Of a stretch of 59,837 bases of DNA, positions 35,729 to 46,363 are shown piece after piece. Numbering within the stretch: position 1 is the first letter of the stretch; every line of letters begins with the position of its first letter. A program made the position numbers and the translations under genes. The stretch is from Lingula anatina (lineage: Eukaryota > Brachiopoda > Lingulata > Lingulida > Lingulidae), in assembly GCF_001039355.2 (NCBI RefSeq), contig NW_019775640.1, forward strand, positions 1 to 59,837, given 5' to 3'. A model generated the notes under the pieces. It was not told the DNA's origin and did no database searches. It worked only from the letters and a program-made list of their open reading frames with translations.

Positions 35729-38415
35729 CGTAAATGAAAGGCTGATCTGAGTAAGCGCTACAGGTATGTACTGTTCTGGGAGATATTCACAGAGCCTACA
35801 CGGCCTACACACTTATGGACTTGAAAAGTATTGAATTCCACTGCCTTTAGTACACAGGTAAGAGCTCTCCTCTAGCGTCTACTCAGGCTAATACGCTTGC
35901 ATAAATGTATTCTACATGTACTTGACCACAGATCATACGCTGGCTTGGGGTCTTTGATGTTAAAATGTCGTGGACTTCAGTTGGAAATATCCCAAAGCTT
36001 TACGTAATGGAGAGATTCATCCGTGAAGACCAACGTTTTAGATGAATTTTCTCTAGCTAAAGAACGTGACCAATGAAAATCGGATCTCCAAAACTTAATA
36101 AAATGATACCAATATCTTCTAAAAGCGATGTTAATATCAAATATCGAATGGCATGAACGAGAGACATAAATAAGGAGACAGTCAGATGTTTCGGCTGTGG
36201 TGATCAATACTGTATTTGTTGTGCTGCCTTAACGTCGTAACTTTATCTCACCTAACGCAATTTCAAAGTAAATAATTGATTCCGGTGCGTTGAAATGTAC
36301 GTCGTGTCTTTTTAATGACAAATGTGCATGATTTCATAAATTGCCTTGAATTTTTTTATACGCAGATGAATTAAATAAATGTCTAAGTGCAGATATTCAA
36401 TAATTATTATCTTCGACATATGAATGTAGCCCCGGCATGGGATCATCCATGTACCGAATATTGAACAATCTTCAAAACAAAAATGTTCAAAGCTATTCTT
36501 ATAGACTTTCAGGTCTATGTTGGTATTTAATACATACTTTATGAACCTCGATATTCTGTCATAGAATTTGTCCATTGTAAAAGACAACAAAATAAGCAAA
36601 TATTTGCATATTTTAACGCATTCTTTATTTTAAAACTTTTTAAAATGAGGTTTAAATAATAAGAATTGACAGACACGTAAAAATAAATGCACTAAATGAT
36701 GATGATAGAAGCTACCGTTTATACTCTTTCACAGCCATCACTATTTTCACTATTTTCATCACCCAGTGGCTAATAAACCACCCAGTCGTGTTAAGGAAAT
36801 CTTATAAACATGAATTGATGTCTGCAGAACTAATCGTAAGTAATAGGCTATTTTTGCAAATTCTCTATTAGTGCAAATAATACACAGACCTTATATTGTT
36901 TAGATTGTAAATGTACTTGCTTCTCCAAGCAGGTTATCTGGGGCAACATTTAAAGGGCAATCGCCAAGAAAAAGTAGGATGTAAGGAAACCTGTACACTT
37001 ACAGTTGTGGCTTAAATTTCTGAAATTTTCAGGCAAAGGTTGAATGGCAATATTTTTCATTAACCCTGCTGGTGGGATACAGTCGATTCCATGCATATTT
37101 GAGTTGAGCGTTAACATCCGCAGTCATATCTCATCTCAGCTACACACAATAAAATGAACTAAAAAAGATGACAACTGTTTGGCATATACTGATCTTTATT
37201 AAAAACACAATCACTCCAATATTTTTAAGTATTTTAAAAAATATCAACCACGATCTCATTGCTAAAGAAACAGTACTGGGGATTTTGGAGAGAAAAATAT
37301 AATTCACGATTTTTTTGTGTGTCCCCAAATTTTTTTTTTTTGAAATTGACCATTCATTACTCTTACACAACCTTAACAAAATTCTACTTACATGTACGTT
37401 TAGAGACCTCTTTTTGTCTTTACTGGACTTTTGTCGCCTGGTTGATTACATGCACTCATTCTTTTTTTCCCACTTCACATAAAATTGCCATATTAAAGTA
37501 GTAGTACTTTCGTTCCCTATCTAGTATACTGCCTCTTTACTGTAACTTGAATAGAAAATAGTAGAAACTGTCTAATGCCACATAATTAACTGATAAGTAG
37601 ATTAATATGATGATTCTTTTATCCCTATACGTAAAAAACACCACACCGGTATATAATAACACATGAAATCATATTTCCGCTTAATGTCAATGATGTTTCG
37701 GCTAGGCGCAAGGCAATACAAGCCCAGGGACTGTCACACCTATCAGAAAACTTGCCCATACGTAGACAAACACAACGTCTCGAGTACGCAAGCAAACATT
37801 CGGTACTTTCGCATACCCGGAAGGAGATAACATGCTTTGAGCATATTCAAAAACAATTCCATGCGCTGCTTATATCTTCATTTTAATACGCTGAAAACAG
37901 GGTGATTTCATACGCTCAAAACTGTGCGTTAAACCGATGTCGCATACGCTCCTCACACGTGCCCCTTTACGCTAGGTGTGACAATACGCAATGAGGAAAA
38001 AGTAGATCGAAATAAAGCTTCTCAAATAATACACCGATTATTGCCCGCTGTGGTCCCCAGCTGAATGACTGCAAAAAGGAAGGCCGTCTGGTTGTCTCTA
38101 GGTGGAATGGAAACGGTAGGTTACGAACATGTTCAGACACCGCCTTCAATGGCAGAGGCAAAATTTTAACCTATACAAAAGGCCAAGGATGTCATTTTAG
38201 GCTCTAGGGCTGTCGTGGATACAAAATAGCTGCGCAACAGACGGTTAGTGGTACACAAAACTACAAAAACATTAAACAAGTGTCTAAGAAAGGCTATTTC
38301 TTCAATTACATCGATTTCATGTGTATATAAATTTAAAGTTTGCTTTGTTAAGATAATTTGAAAAGACTTGACAAACTCTAGAACTCTGGAATGAATATGG
38401 TAAGTTCATGCCCTT
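35729..38415. other. Non-coding sequence downstream of the Ly6 pair
   Basis: AT-rich and free of coding structure I can recognise. Around 37680-37990 a segment is richer in CG, with repeated TACGC motifs, possibly an old repeat. Confidence 0.4.
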
Positions 38416-39668
38416 CTACAACAGCAGGGCAGCAATGGCCGATAAGATCAGGAAGGACGCACTCCATACTGGCGCGTTACTGCCCGAAGTGAAAGGTGTG
38501 CTTTTCATGCTGTTTTCGTTCCATGTTGCATGCTCAATGTTCCATGTTGCTTTCGTTCCATGTTCCATGTTGCATTGGTTCCCGTTACAGGTGCAGTACT
38601 CCATGTCGATCCCGAAGTCCCCGAGTCCCATTGCCTTCAGTGAATCGAGAGGGATTACTTGAGTGATGACCGGATCTTCCTCCGTCAGTTTCACGCATTT
38701 TTCCTCCGTTTCTGTTCCGGCGCATCCGCGCTGGGCTATTTTCATAGTCACGGACATGCCTCTCTTAAATTAAAGAGAATATCGAAAATTAGGAAATAGC
38801 TTGTTCATAGCACATTGTACTTTCCCTGAAAGATGATCACCGTGAGAGTCAGAGAAATTGGTGTTATCAAACAAGTCACTGGTACAAACAATACTGGAAA
38901 TGTATATAGTCAAACACTTGATATACGGGATGGGGAGGTGGGCGGGGGCTTGTCACGTTCAGATATGATGCTCATTACGTTTATTTGCACACGTCCTTCA
39001 CACATTGAATTTTTTTCAATTACAATGATGCTCAAATACTCCCTTTTTTTCAGATAAAATATCAAAATAATTTCAGTCTTTCAAAGATGGGTCGCTCGTA
39101 GTTACATTCGCCCAGAAAGTATCCGGTTGCAACAACATTTATTAATTTATGCGTTCAAGTTTTGCCAGTTGGTACTCGTTGGCAATAAATCCAAATCTTC
39201 GACCTCTAGAAATCAGCTGTCGCTGGCTTTGAACACCTATCATTTCCCGCCACCCCCCTCTTTATAAACATCCGTAATAACCCGTAGCTCTCCTGATGTT
39301 ACTAGTATTCCACTCAGTGTTATTATCTGTGGCCTATATTCTATGGATGTCTATAAGGGCATTCACATCGAGAAGAGCCGAGGTCTAGCCGAGGTCCTTT
39401 CATGTAGGGTCGCCATATTTAAGTCTCGGCCTTCCTAGACCTCGGCTCTTCTCGACGTGAATGCACTTTATACTTACCATACTCATAGTGACAGTTGCTA
39501 CGGTATTTGAACAAGAACCTTCGCAGGACATTGTGGGAGTCTCGGAACCTTTGTCCAGACACTCGGGTACGTTGGTTGCTTGGGTGATTTGATCGAAGGT
39601 CCTCTGCAACTGGCTGTTGGATGTTTCGTACTTCGTGTAAGTGCACACGTGACATTGGGTAGTCGGGA
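38416..39668 (-). CDS. Ly6/uPAR-domain (three-finger fold) surface protein 1
   Basis: Two exons of a secreted or GPI-anchored Ly6-type protein. Exon 39668-39478 (phase 1 start, donor ATG/gtaagt) encodes TTQCHVCTYTKYE through CLDKGSETPTMSCEGSC. Exon 38763-38416 (phase 0) encodes RGMSVTMKIAQRGCAG through EYCTCNGNQCN. Together they hold the ten cysteines of an LU domain, with the diagnostic C-terminal CxCxxxxCN. A repeat-rich tail (MEHGTKATWNIEHATW) follows, then APVWSASFLILSAIAALLL, a good GPI-attachment tail. The signal-peptide exon, expected upstream with a phase 1 donor, was not found. An inverted-repeat element sits in the intron. A neighbouring paralogue has the same structure. Confidence 0.85.
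38515..38582. repeat. TTCCATGTTGC minisatellite within the Ly6-1 tail
   Basis: GTTCCATGTTGC-like units recur about five times. On the coding (minus) strand they encode the MEHGTKATWN / IEHATWN repetition between the LU domain and the GPI signal, so the repeat has lengthened the tail without breaking the frame. Confidence 0.75.
39352..39472. mobile_element. ~113-bp inverted-repeat element in Ly6-1 intron
   Basis: The left end GGGCATTCACATCGAGAAGA is mirrored at the right by TCTTCTCGACGTGAATGCAC, with arms of about 35 bp through GCCGAGGTCTAG. TATA is present on both sides (39352-39355 and 39469-39472). The right TATA overlaps the last base of the intron donor hexamer (exon ends at 39478). Confidence 0.75.
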
Positions 39669-40385
39669 CTGTAAAAAGACAACCAAGGTTTCTGGTTTTA
39701 AATGACAATCACAATCAAATCACGTTTTTTTAAATTTATAATAAGTCAATCAATTCAAGCTCTGCTGGTTTGATGACAATTTGATCAGATAATTTAAATA
39801 TGTTAAAATAAACGCAACCACGCCAGTTGTTGCCGACAGTGTCGTCGGCAATTTTTTGTTTCGTTTGTTTGTGTTGTTTGTCATGTTTACTTTGTGTTGT
39901 CTCGTCTTGGTGTGAGTGGCGCCCTCATATGTTGGATGATTGGTGTTCTGTTGAGTAGTAATAAAACGTCACCATGTATTGTCGTGGTTGGAACACGCCT
40001 AGTACTGTACGCGAATGAGTGGAGGCAGCATTGTTATGTATGTATTTAGTTATTTTATATATGTGTTTTATTGTAATTTCTTTATTGTGATATTTGTATT
40101 AAGTTGAAATTTATATTTGTTTATTCTGTTACTTTCATTTGTTTCATTTGTTTCAATTATTTCAGTTCACCGTCATCAGTTTGTGTCAAGACGTGTGTAA
40201 ATAAATGTTTATACCTCCACCGGAAAATTATGTTTTTGTATTCGCAACACCAGTGATTGTATCACCAGCTGGAAAACAGAAAACAAAAAAGAGACACCAC
40301 CTCCAGTGTTGTGCTCGACATGCTCAACAAAATGCAGTAAACAAGAGTTCTCAATATTATTGTTAAAAATACAACTTAAAACAAA

Positions 40386-41290
40386 ATCATGGTGAAAAGT
40401 AAAAGTTAAAATCCAAATTTGTGAAGAATTTCTCATGGCCAAAAGTAGGTCAAAGGTCAATATGAAAATCACAGTAAGGTAGCAAGTTCAATAGTAACTA
40501 TGGGTCTATCTCTGCCAGTTTTAGATATATAGGGGATAGAAAAGTTGCAAAGTTCAGTTCCTGGTGAGAAGAAGGTCAAAGGTCAATTTCGAGGTCACAG
40601 ATTTTCAGTATACGACTTTCTATTCAAGTTCAATAGTAACTACGGGCGTATCTCTGCCAGTTTTAGAAATATAAGGGATGGAAAGCTTGCAAAGTTCAGT
40701 TCATGATGAAAAGTAGGTCAAAGGTCAATTTAAGGTCACAATTAGATTGCCAGTATATGAGTATCTATTCAAGTTTAATAGTAACTATGGGCCTATCTCT
40801 GCCAATTTTGGAGAGTTAAGGGATAGATAGTTGAAACGTTCAGTTCATGATGAAAAGTAGGTCGAAGGTCAATTTAAGGTCACAGTTAAATTGTCAGTAT
40901 ATGACTTCTAATTCAGGTTCAATAATAACTGTGGGTGTATCTCTGCCAGTTGTGGAGATACTAGGGGTAGAAAATTTGCAAAGATCAGTTCATGGTGAAA
41001 AGTAGGTCAAATGTCAATTTCGAGGTCACAGATTTTCAGTATACGTCTTTCTATTCTGGTTCAATAGTAATTATGTACGTATCTCTGCCAGTTTTGGAAA
41101 TATAAGGGATGGAAACCTTGCAAAGTTCAGTTTATGATGAAAAGTAGGTCAAAGGTCAATTTAAGGTCACAGTTAGATTGCCAATTCAATAGTTCCTATT
41201 CAAAATCAATAGTAACTATGGGCCTTTCTCTGCCAATTTTGGAGATATAAGGGATAGATAGTTTAGTTGAAACGTTCAGTTTACGGCGAA
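40386..41290. repeat. Six-unit ~143-bp tandem array carrying AGGTCA-A-AGGTCA
   Basis: Units share ATAGTAACTATGGG, TATCTCTGCCAGTTTT, AAGTTCAGTTCATGATGAAA and AGTAGGTCAAAGGTCAATTT. The direct repeat of AGGTCA spaced by one base occurs at 40447, 40573, 40715 and 41146, with one-base variants at 40859 (AGGTCG) and 41004 (ATGTCA). A third AGGTCA follows about 6 bases later in most units. Spacing between units is 126, 142, 144, 145 and 142 bp. The array lies between the two Ly6 genes. Confidence 0.85.
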
Positions 41291-41412
41291 AAGCGCCTAC
41301 GCTGGTGGTACTAATTATTTTAGCGCCCGGAGCCAAAGCCGGTATGACGTCACATGTAATATTTGTGACGTCTTTTTAAAAATATTTTAAAATTCACACG
41401 CGCACATGTACT

Positions 41413-42265
41413 TTAATACCCATTTTCCAGTCGTTTAACTTTGGCAATTCTAGCAAATACATTCAAAAACACACTAAGGGTGAGGTTGCCGATTTTACCT
41501 TTGGGAAGTGCAGGTAGAGACGAAATATCCTGCGTACAGATGTCGCTATTGCAAAAACACATCTTCCCAGAGACCTCCTGTGCCATGGCCAGACCGCCTC
41601 CCAGAACAGCCTGGAGATGCTGTGCGTCGTTCGAACTCATAGTTTTGCATCCTTCATTCACGCTCTTTGAGGGATTGCACCTTCGAATCACAACACCAAT
41701 GCCCATGGGGTTTCCCTGCAACCAAGACCAATGCTTATGCGCAGTGAATAAATAGAACTATCACAAATTCAAGAATTTGGCTTTCGTTTAACTTACACGG
41801 AATGCAAGAAAGGCTTTGCCCCTTCGACATCTCCTAACCAATAAAACGCCAACTATCTAAAAACTCACATCCCAAACATTTTTATTATTGGATTCCTTTG
41901 TAATTGTTTTCTTAGACTGGGTCCCCATATCTAGATCGATCTAACAGTTAGTACGATGGGTCTGGGGATCGGTCCCTTACACGTTTTAACTGCTTGCTTG
42001 AAAAGAAAGGGTAACAATTTAATATCTGGCTGAATAATCCAAGGTTTTTCTGGTTAAAAACTTACCTCTATTTGAATGGCTGTGTTGACTTCAGAAAACG
42101 CACAGGAACCGTCGCAGCTAATTGTCTTAGTTACAGAGGTGGGGTTCTTGGCGCACTCAGCGTCCATCACACTTGCATACATGTTTTGGATAAAGCCCTG
42201 TACATCCGCACCACCACCACCTGTAGCGGTAATATACATACACTCTGTGCACTCCAGTGCCTCCC
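41413..42265 (-). CDS. Ly6/uPAR-domain (three-finger fold) surface protein 2
   Basis: Two exons: 42265-42066 (acceptor TTTACAG, donor GAG/gtaagt) encodes ALECTECMYITATGGGG through CAKNPTSVTKTISCDGSC. 41715-41413 (acceptor GGTTGCAG) encodes GNPMGIGVVIRRCNPSK through GKMCFCNSDICTQ to the stop. The ten cysteines and the intron phases (1, then 0) equal those of the neighbour at 38416-39668, so the two are tandem paralogues. After the domain comes IGNLTLSVFLNVFARIAKVK plus a charged end, so a GPI anchor is less convincing than for the neighbour and the protein might be secreted. The last Cys is followed by Thr instead of the usual Asn. The signal-peptide exon was not found; an (AAT)n tract directly precedes the first exon. 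Confidence 0.82.
41912..41979. mobile_element. 62-bp minimal MITE made of two ends only
   Basis: 41915-41976 begins GACTGGGTCCCCATATCTAG and ends ACGATGGGTCTGGGGATCGG TCCC. TTA is duplicated at 41912-41914 and 41977-41979. The two halves correspond to the left and right ends of the 262-bp element at 46364-46625, joined without any middle. It lies in the Ly6-2 intron. Confidence 0.75.
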
Positions 42266-42267
42266 CT

Positions 42268-42270
42268 GTA

Positions 42271-42316
<46 letters not shown>

Positions 42317-42345
42317 TAAACAATAATAATAATAATAATAACAAA
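42268..42345. repeat. (AAT)n microsatellite
   Basis: A run of AAT triplets with one TATAAAC interruption, immediately upstream of the first recognised Ly6-2 exon. It generates false poly-Leu, poly-Ile and poly-Asn frames. Confidence 0.95.
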
Positions 42346-42641
42346 ACTATGGCAGTTCATTTTTTCTGTTACAAACTCTATGTACTGAAATGCTGATATA
42401 TTTTGAAATACTTTTTCAGATAGGGCCTACGGTCAGATACATACACTGTGTGCACTCTAGTGTACACAGTGTAATAATAACTAATAATAACTAAATACTA
42501 AACAATGTAATAATAACTAAACTATGACAGTTTAATTTTTCTGCTACTAACTCTTTGTCTGTATGGAATAGCCACAGTATGTTCTGCACTACGTACACTC
42601 TTCCTAAAAATGTTGCATTATTATGAAATAATTTTTTGTGG

Positions 42642-43154
42642 TAAAGGGGCACACGGTGAGCATTTGGCGCGCGCCACTTGCGCTGCGCCAGATGCTCTCG
42701 CTCCTCAGCTCCCCGCAAACGATGCGCTCTTTGCTCAGCAGAGGTGCCTCCCGGCCTGCCCCTAGCGGACGCACTGTGAACTGTGGGATCATGTGTTTAA
42801 GGAAACATTACATATTGTTGTTTTTTCTGTTAGTAATGGATAATGGTGACCACGTTAATCAATCAGACTAACTATAACTGTGTACATTTTTGTTGACTTC
42901 GCTGGGGACTGCCATTTTTGTTTGTTTCCGGCTACTGGCACATGCGCATTGTTAGCATGGCGTGAGCAATCGGCGCTTCCACCCCGCACACGCTGAGACA
43001 TTTGCCTCAAGAGACCAAAAAAATCAAACACGTGAGAAATTTTGCTCAGCCGCGCGTGAGGCAAAAATCTCACCAAAATACCCCCGCACACGATGAGAAA
43101 ACGGCGCAGCGCAAGTGGCGCGCGCCAAATGCTCACCGTGTGCGGGCCCCTTAA
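42642..43154. mobile_element. 507-bp TAA-flanked MITE with GC-rich ends
   Basis: 42645-43151 begins AGGGGCACACGGTGAGCATT and continues TGGCGCGCGCCACTTGCGCT. The right end is its inverted copy, with a short extra GCGGG near the tip. Arms are about 45-50 bp. TAA flanks at 42642-42644 and 43152-43154, consistent with PIF/Harbinger TWA targets. The interior contains further partial inverted copies (GCACACGNTGAGA), and no transposase frame. Confidence 0.8.
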
Positions 43155-43160
43155 GTTCTC

Positions 43161-45687
43161 TGTGATTACTGCCACATAACCTTTGCTGTAGCTGGCTGTG
43201 ACATTACCAATCAAAAATGTTTAAATTAAGAAATTGGAGTGAAACTCCTAAGTAATGCAAAATAGCTTTTTAGAATATTGTACCCTATATAAGAAAACTG
43301 GGCAGAATGGCAGGCCACATAAACACTACGTAATGAACTAATCGCTGGTATTTGCAGTTTCAAGGTAATTTTGTTTTGCACATTTGAAGGGTGCCAACTC
43401 CTCCACCTGGAGCCCGAAGGAAAATTTGAAAACTTTGTTGGATGTCGTGTTTTGCGTGAAAACAAAATGACATTGCTGTCCACGTCGGAATCACTCAAAG
43501 AAATGTCTGTTTAGTTTTTCAGCGGCATAGTGTCACCTGGACATATAATCATCTAAAAACTCATCACAATCTTTAAAACAAGACAAATCATTGCCCAGCT
43601 ATCGCGGTTAGGTGCGATTCAGTTGTCAGTTGCAAACTACTTCCTGATTTTCACAAGGTCTTTCATGGACTCTTAAACAACGTTATAAAACACCAAAAAA
43701 TAATTAGATATGGGCATATCAGATTACATACATGCAAAAATTCCACATGACAACGATTTCCAGCCTTGAGAGAATTCTTTTCCCTTGACGAACTTTGTCG
43801 CGCTGTTTGTCGTTGAAGCATATATATTTCATAACAAATTTTTAGCAAATGAAGCACGATTTTGCACCTTCAAGTATCGTAACACGTTTTCATCTAGTGC
43901 CTATTATTTCTACAAGTATTTCCTGTTCAAAAATACCAAAATAAAAAAATGTTATATTATTATGCTGTTGGAAAAGACAACGAAAGACAAAGAAAGAAGA
44001 TTGTCAACGAGTGCTGCAACACACTGAGGCATAACGAAAATTGCCCAACCCCGTTCAACACAACTTTCCTAAACTTCTGTGTCTGTATTCAGCATACAGC
44101 TCAGCTGAGTCTCAAAGACCTTTATCGTCTTTGTCGTCACAGTACCACGTGACCAAGATCTGTTGCTTTATTTTTGCATATTGAGGTGAGGTTTACTAAA
44201 ACACTTTTTTACTGATAGAATGTTTTTTTATACTTTTTTAAAGGTGGTGATCGATTAAAACATATCTCTAGTGTATGGATTGAGTTCTGAATCCTCAAAA
44301 ATCGAGAAATTGATTTTTACGTGACTAGAATCCTTTAAACTATGATACTCTCTCTACTAAATAACAAAGCTACCATAGCGTGAAGACAGGTAACATTAAA
44401 TTAAATTAAATTGCCTTGCGGGCACTGTNCGCGCGCCAAATGATTGTGATTACTGCCACATAACCTTTGCTGTAGCTGGCTGTGACATTACCAATCAAAA
44501 ATGTTTAAATTAAGAAATTGGAGTGAAACTCCTAAGTAATGCAAAATAGCTTTTTAGAATATTGTACCCTATATAAGAAAACTGGGCAGAATGGCAGGCC
44601 ACATAAACACTACGTAATGAACTAATCGCTGGTATTTGCAGTTTCAAGGTAATTTTGTTTTGCACATTTGAAGGGTGCCAACTCCTCCACCTGGAGCCCG
44701 AAGGAAAATTTGAAAACTTTGTTGGATGTCGTGTTTTGCGTGAAAACAAAATGACTTTGCTGTCCACGTCGGAATCACTCAAAGAAATGTCTGTTTAGTT
44801 TTTCAGCGGCATAGTGTCACCTGGACATATAATCATCTAAAAACTCATCACAATCTTTAAAACAAGACAAATCATTGCCCAGCTATCGCGGTTAGGTGCG
44901 ATTCAGTTGTCAGTTGCAAACTACTTCCTGATTTTCACAAGGTCTTTCATGGACTCTTAAACAACGTTATAAAACACCAAAAAATAATTAGATATGGGCA
45001 TATCAGATTACATACATGCAAAAATTCCACATGACAACGATTTCCAGCCTTGAGAGAATTCTTTTCCCTTGACGAACTTTGTCGCGCTGTTTGTCGTTGA
45101 AGCATATATATTTCATAACAAATTTTTAGCAAATGAAGCACGATTTTGCACCTTCAAGTATCGTAACACGTTTTCATCTCGTGCCTATTATTTCTACAAG
45201 TATTTCCTGTTCAAAAATACCAAAATAAAAAAAATGTTATATTATTATGCTGTTGGAAAAGACAACGAAAGACAAAGAAAATAGATTGTCAACGAGTGCT
45301 GCAACACACTGAGGCATAACGAAAATTGCCCAACCCCGTTCAACACAACTTTCCTAAACTTCTGTGTCTGTATTCAGCATACAGCTCAGCTGAGTCTCAA
45401 AGACCTTTATCGTCTTTGTCGTCACAGTACCACGTGACCAAGATCTGTTGCTTTATTTTTGCATATTGAGGTGAGGTTTACTAAAACACTTTTTTACTTA
45501 TAGAATGTTTTTTTATACTTTTTTAAAGGTGGTGATCGATTAAAACATATCTCTAGTGTATGGATTGAGTTCTGAATCCTCAAAAATCGAGAAATTGATT
45601 TTTACGTGACTAGAATCCTTTAAACTATGATACTCTCTCTACTAAATAACAAAGCTACCATAGCGTGAAGACAGGTAACATTAAATT
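43161..45687. repeat. 1.24-kb assembly-join duplication around the n at 44429
   Basis: 43161-44402 and 44445-45686 are copies starting TGTGATTACTGCCACATAAC and ending CAGGTAACATTAAATT. They differ by rare substitutions (GACATTGC versus GACTTTGC; TCTAGTGCC versus TCTCGTGCC) and one base in an A-run. The n at 44429 and another at 45690 bound the second contig. Just after the n, 44430-44444 holds CGCGCGCCAAATG, a piece of the neighbouring MITE end, then skips about 40 bp present in the first copy. Confidence 0.85.
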
Positions 45688-45812
45688 GANGAGTAAACAG
45701 CAATTAGAAGTATACTCTAAACGTAAACATCTGGCCTCTTGACTCAAATGTTTGTCGGGAATGTTGGAAATGTTTGTCGTAACACAGGAAAGTCCGTCCA
45801 CAAAGTTTAGAG

Positions 45813-46363
45813 TAAGACATCGTTCACATGAAAAATCCAAATTCCAAAAATGTATTGGCGGTATCTAGTGATCACGGTCTGTGCCCTGAATACCCTGCGG
45901 TGTAGTTAAGTAGCAGAGCGAGCAAGTCGTTTTCAAAGCTGTAATAATTCTCGGCTGCGCTCGGAGGAGATTCTGACACCTGGACGCATGCGCATGCAGT
46001 AGTATCTCTAAACTGTGGAGGTCATCATATCAGTTTAGATGTGAAGGATAGCAGACGCGAAACATGGCATGTATATTGACCTCATCTTCTTCGTCTTCTT
46101 GTTGCACAAAATCGACAAACACATTTTTCAAAGCAACCGCGACCGCCATTTTCTTTCTCTCTAACTTATTACTGCGCATGCATCCAGGTGTCAGAATGTC
46201 CTCCGAGCCCAACCGAGATTTAATTACAGCTTTGGAAGTCGCTCGCTCGCTCTGCTTGTTAATTACGCCGCGGGGTATTCAGGGCACAGACCGTGATCAC
46301 TAGATACCGCCAATAGATTTTTGGATTTTTGGAATTTGGATTTTTCATGTGAACGATGCCTAA
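45813..46363. mobile_element. 545-bp PIF/Harbinger-like MITE
   Basis: 45816-46360 has long inverted ends: the left reads GACATCGTTCACATGAAAAA and the right the complement of GGCATCGTTCACATGAAAAA. The arms continue inward through GATCACGGTCTGTGCCCTGA and ATACCCTGCGG. TAA flanks at 45813-45815 and 46361-46363. The inner arm is shared with the 257-bp palindrome at 19212-19468. Short open frames inside it are spurious. Confidence 0.85.

Noticed and set aside
40209-40472. 87-residue minus-strand ORF starting MIFILTFDLLLAM as a possible Ly6 signal-peptide exon
   Set aside because: It overlaps the tandem repeat array and has no donor in the needed phase 1 position that I could verify.
42054-42396. 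Poly-Leu signal-peptide-like and poly-Asn ORFs
   Set aside because: They are translations of the (AAT)n microsatellite; only the part from 42265 downward on the minus strand is a real exon.
43226-45284. Paired ORFs repeated at 43226/44510, 43663/44947 and 43785/45069
   Set aside because: Duplicate only because of the contig join at 44429; no protein family resemblance.
45816-46360. Short ORFs on both strands (46030-46303)
   Set aside because: They fall in the arms and centre of an inverted-repeat element and mirror each other.
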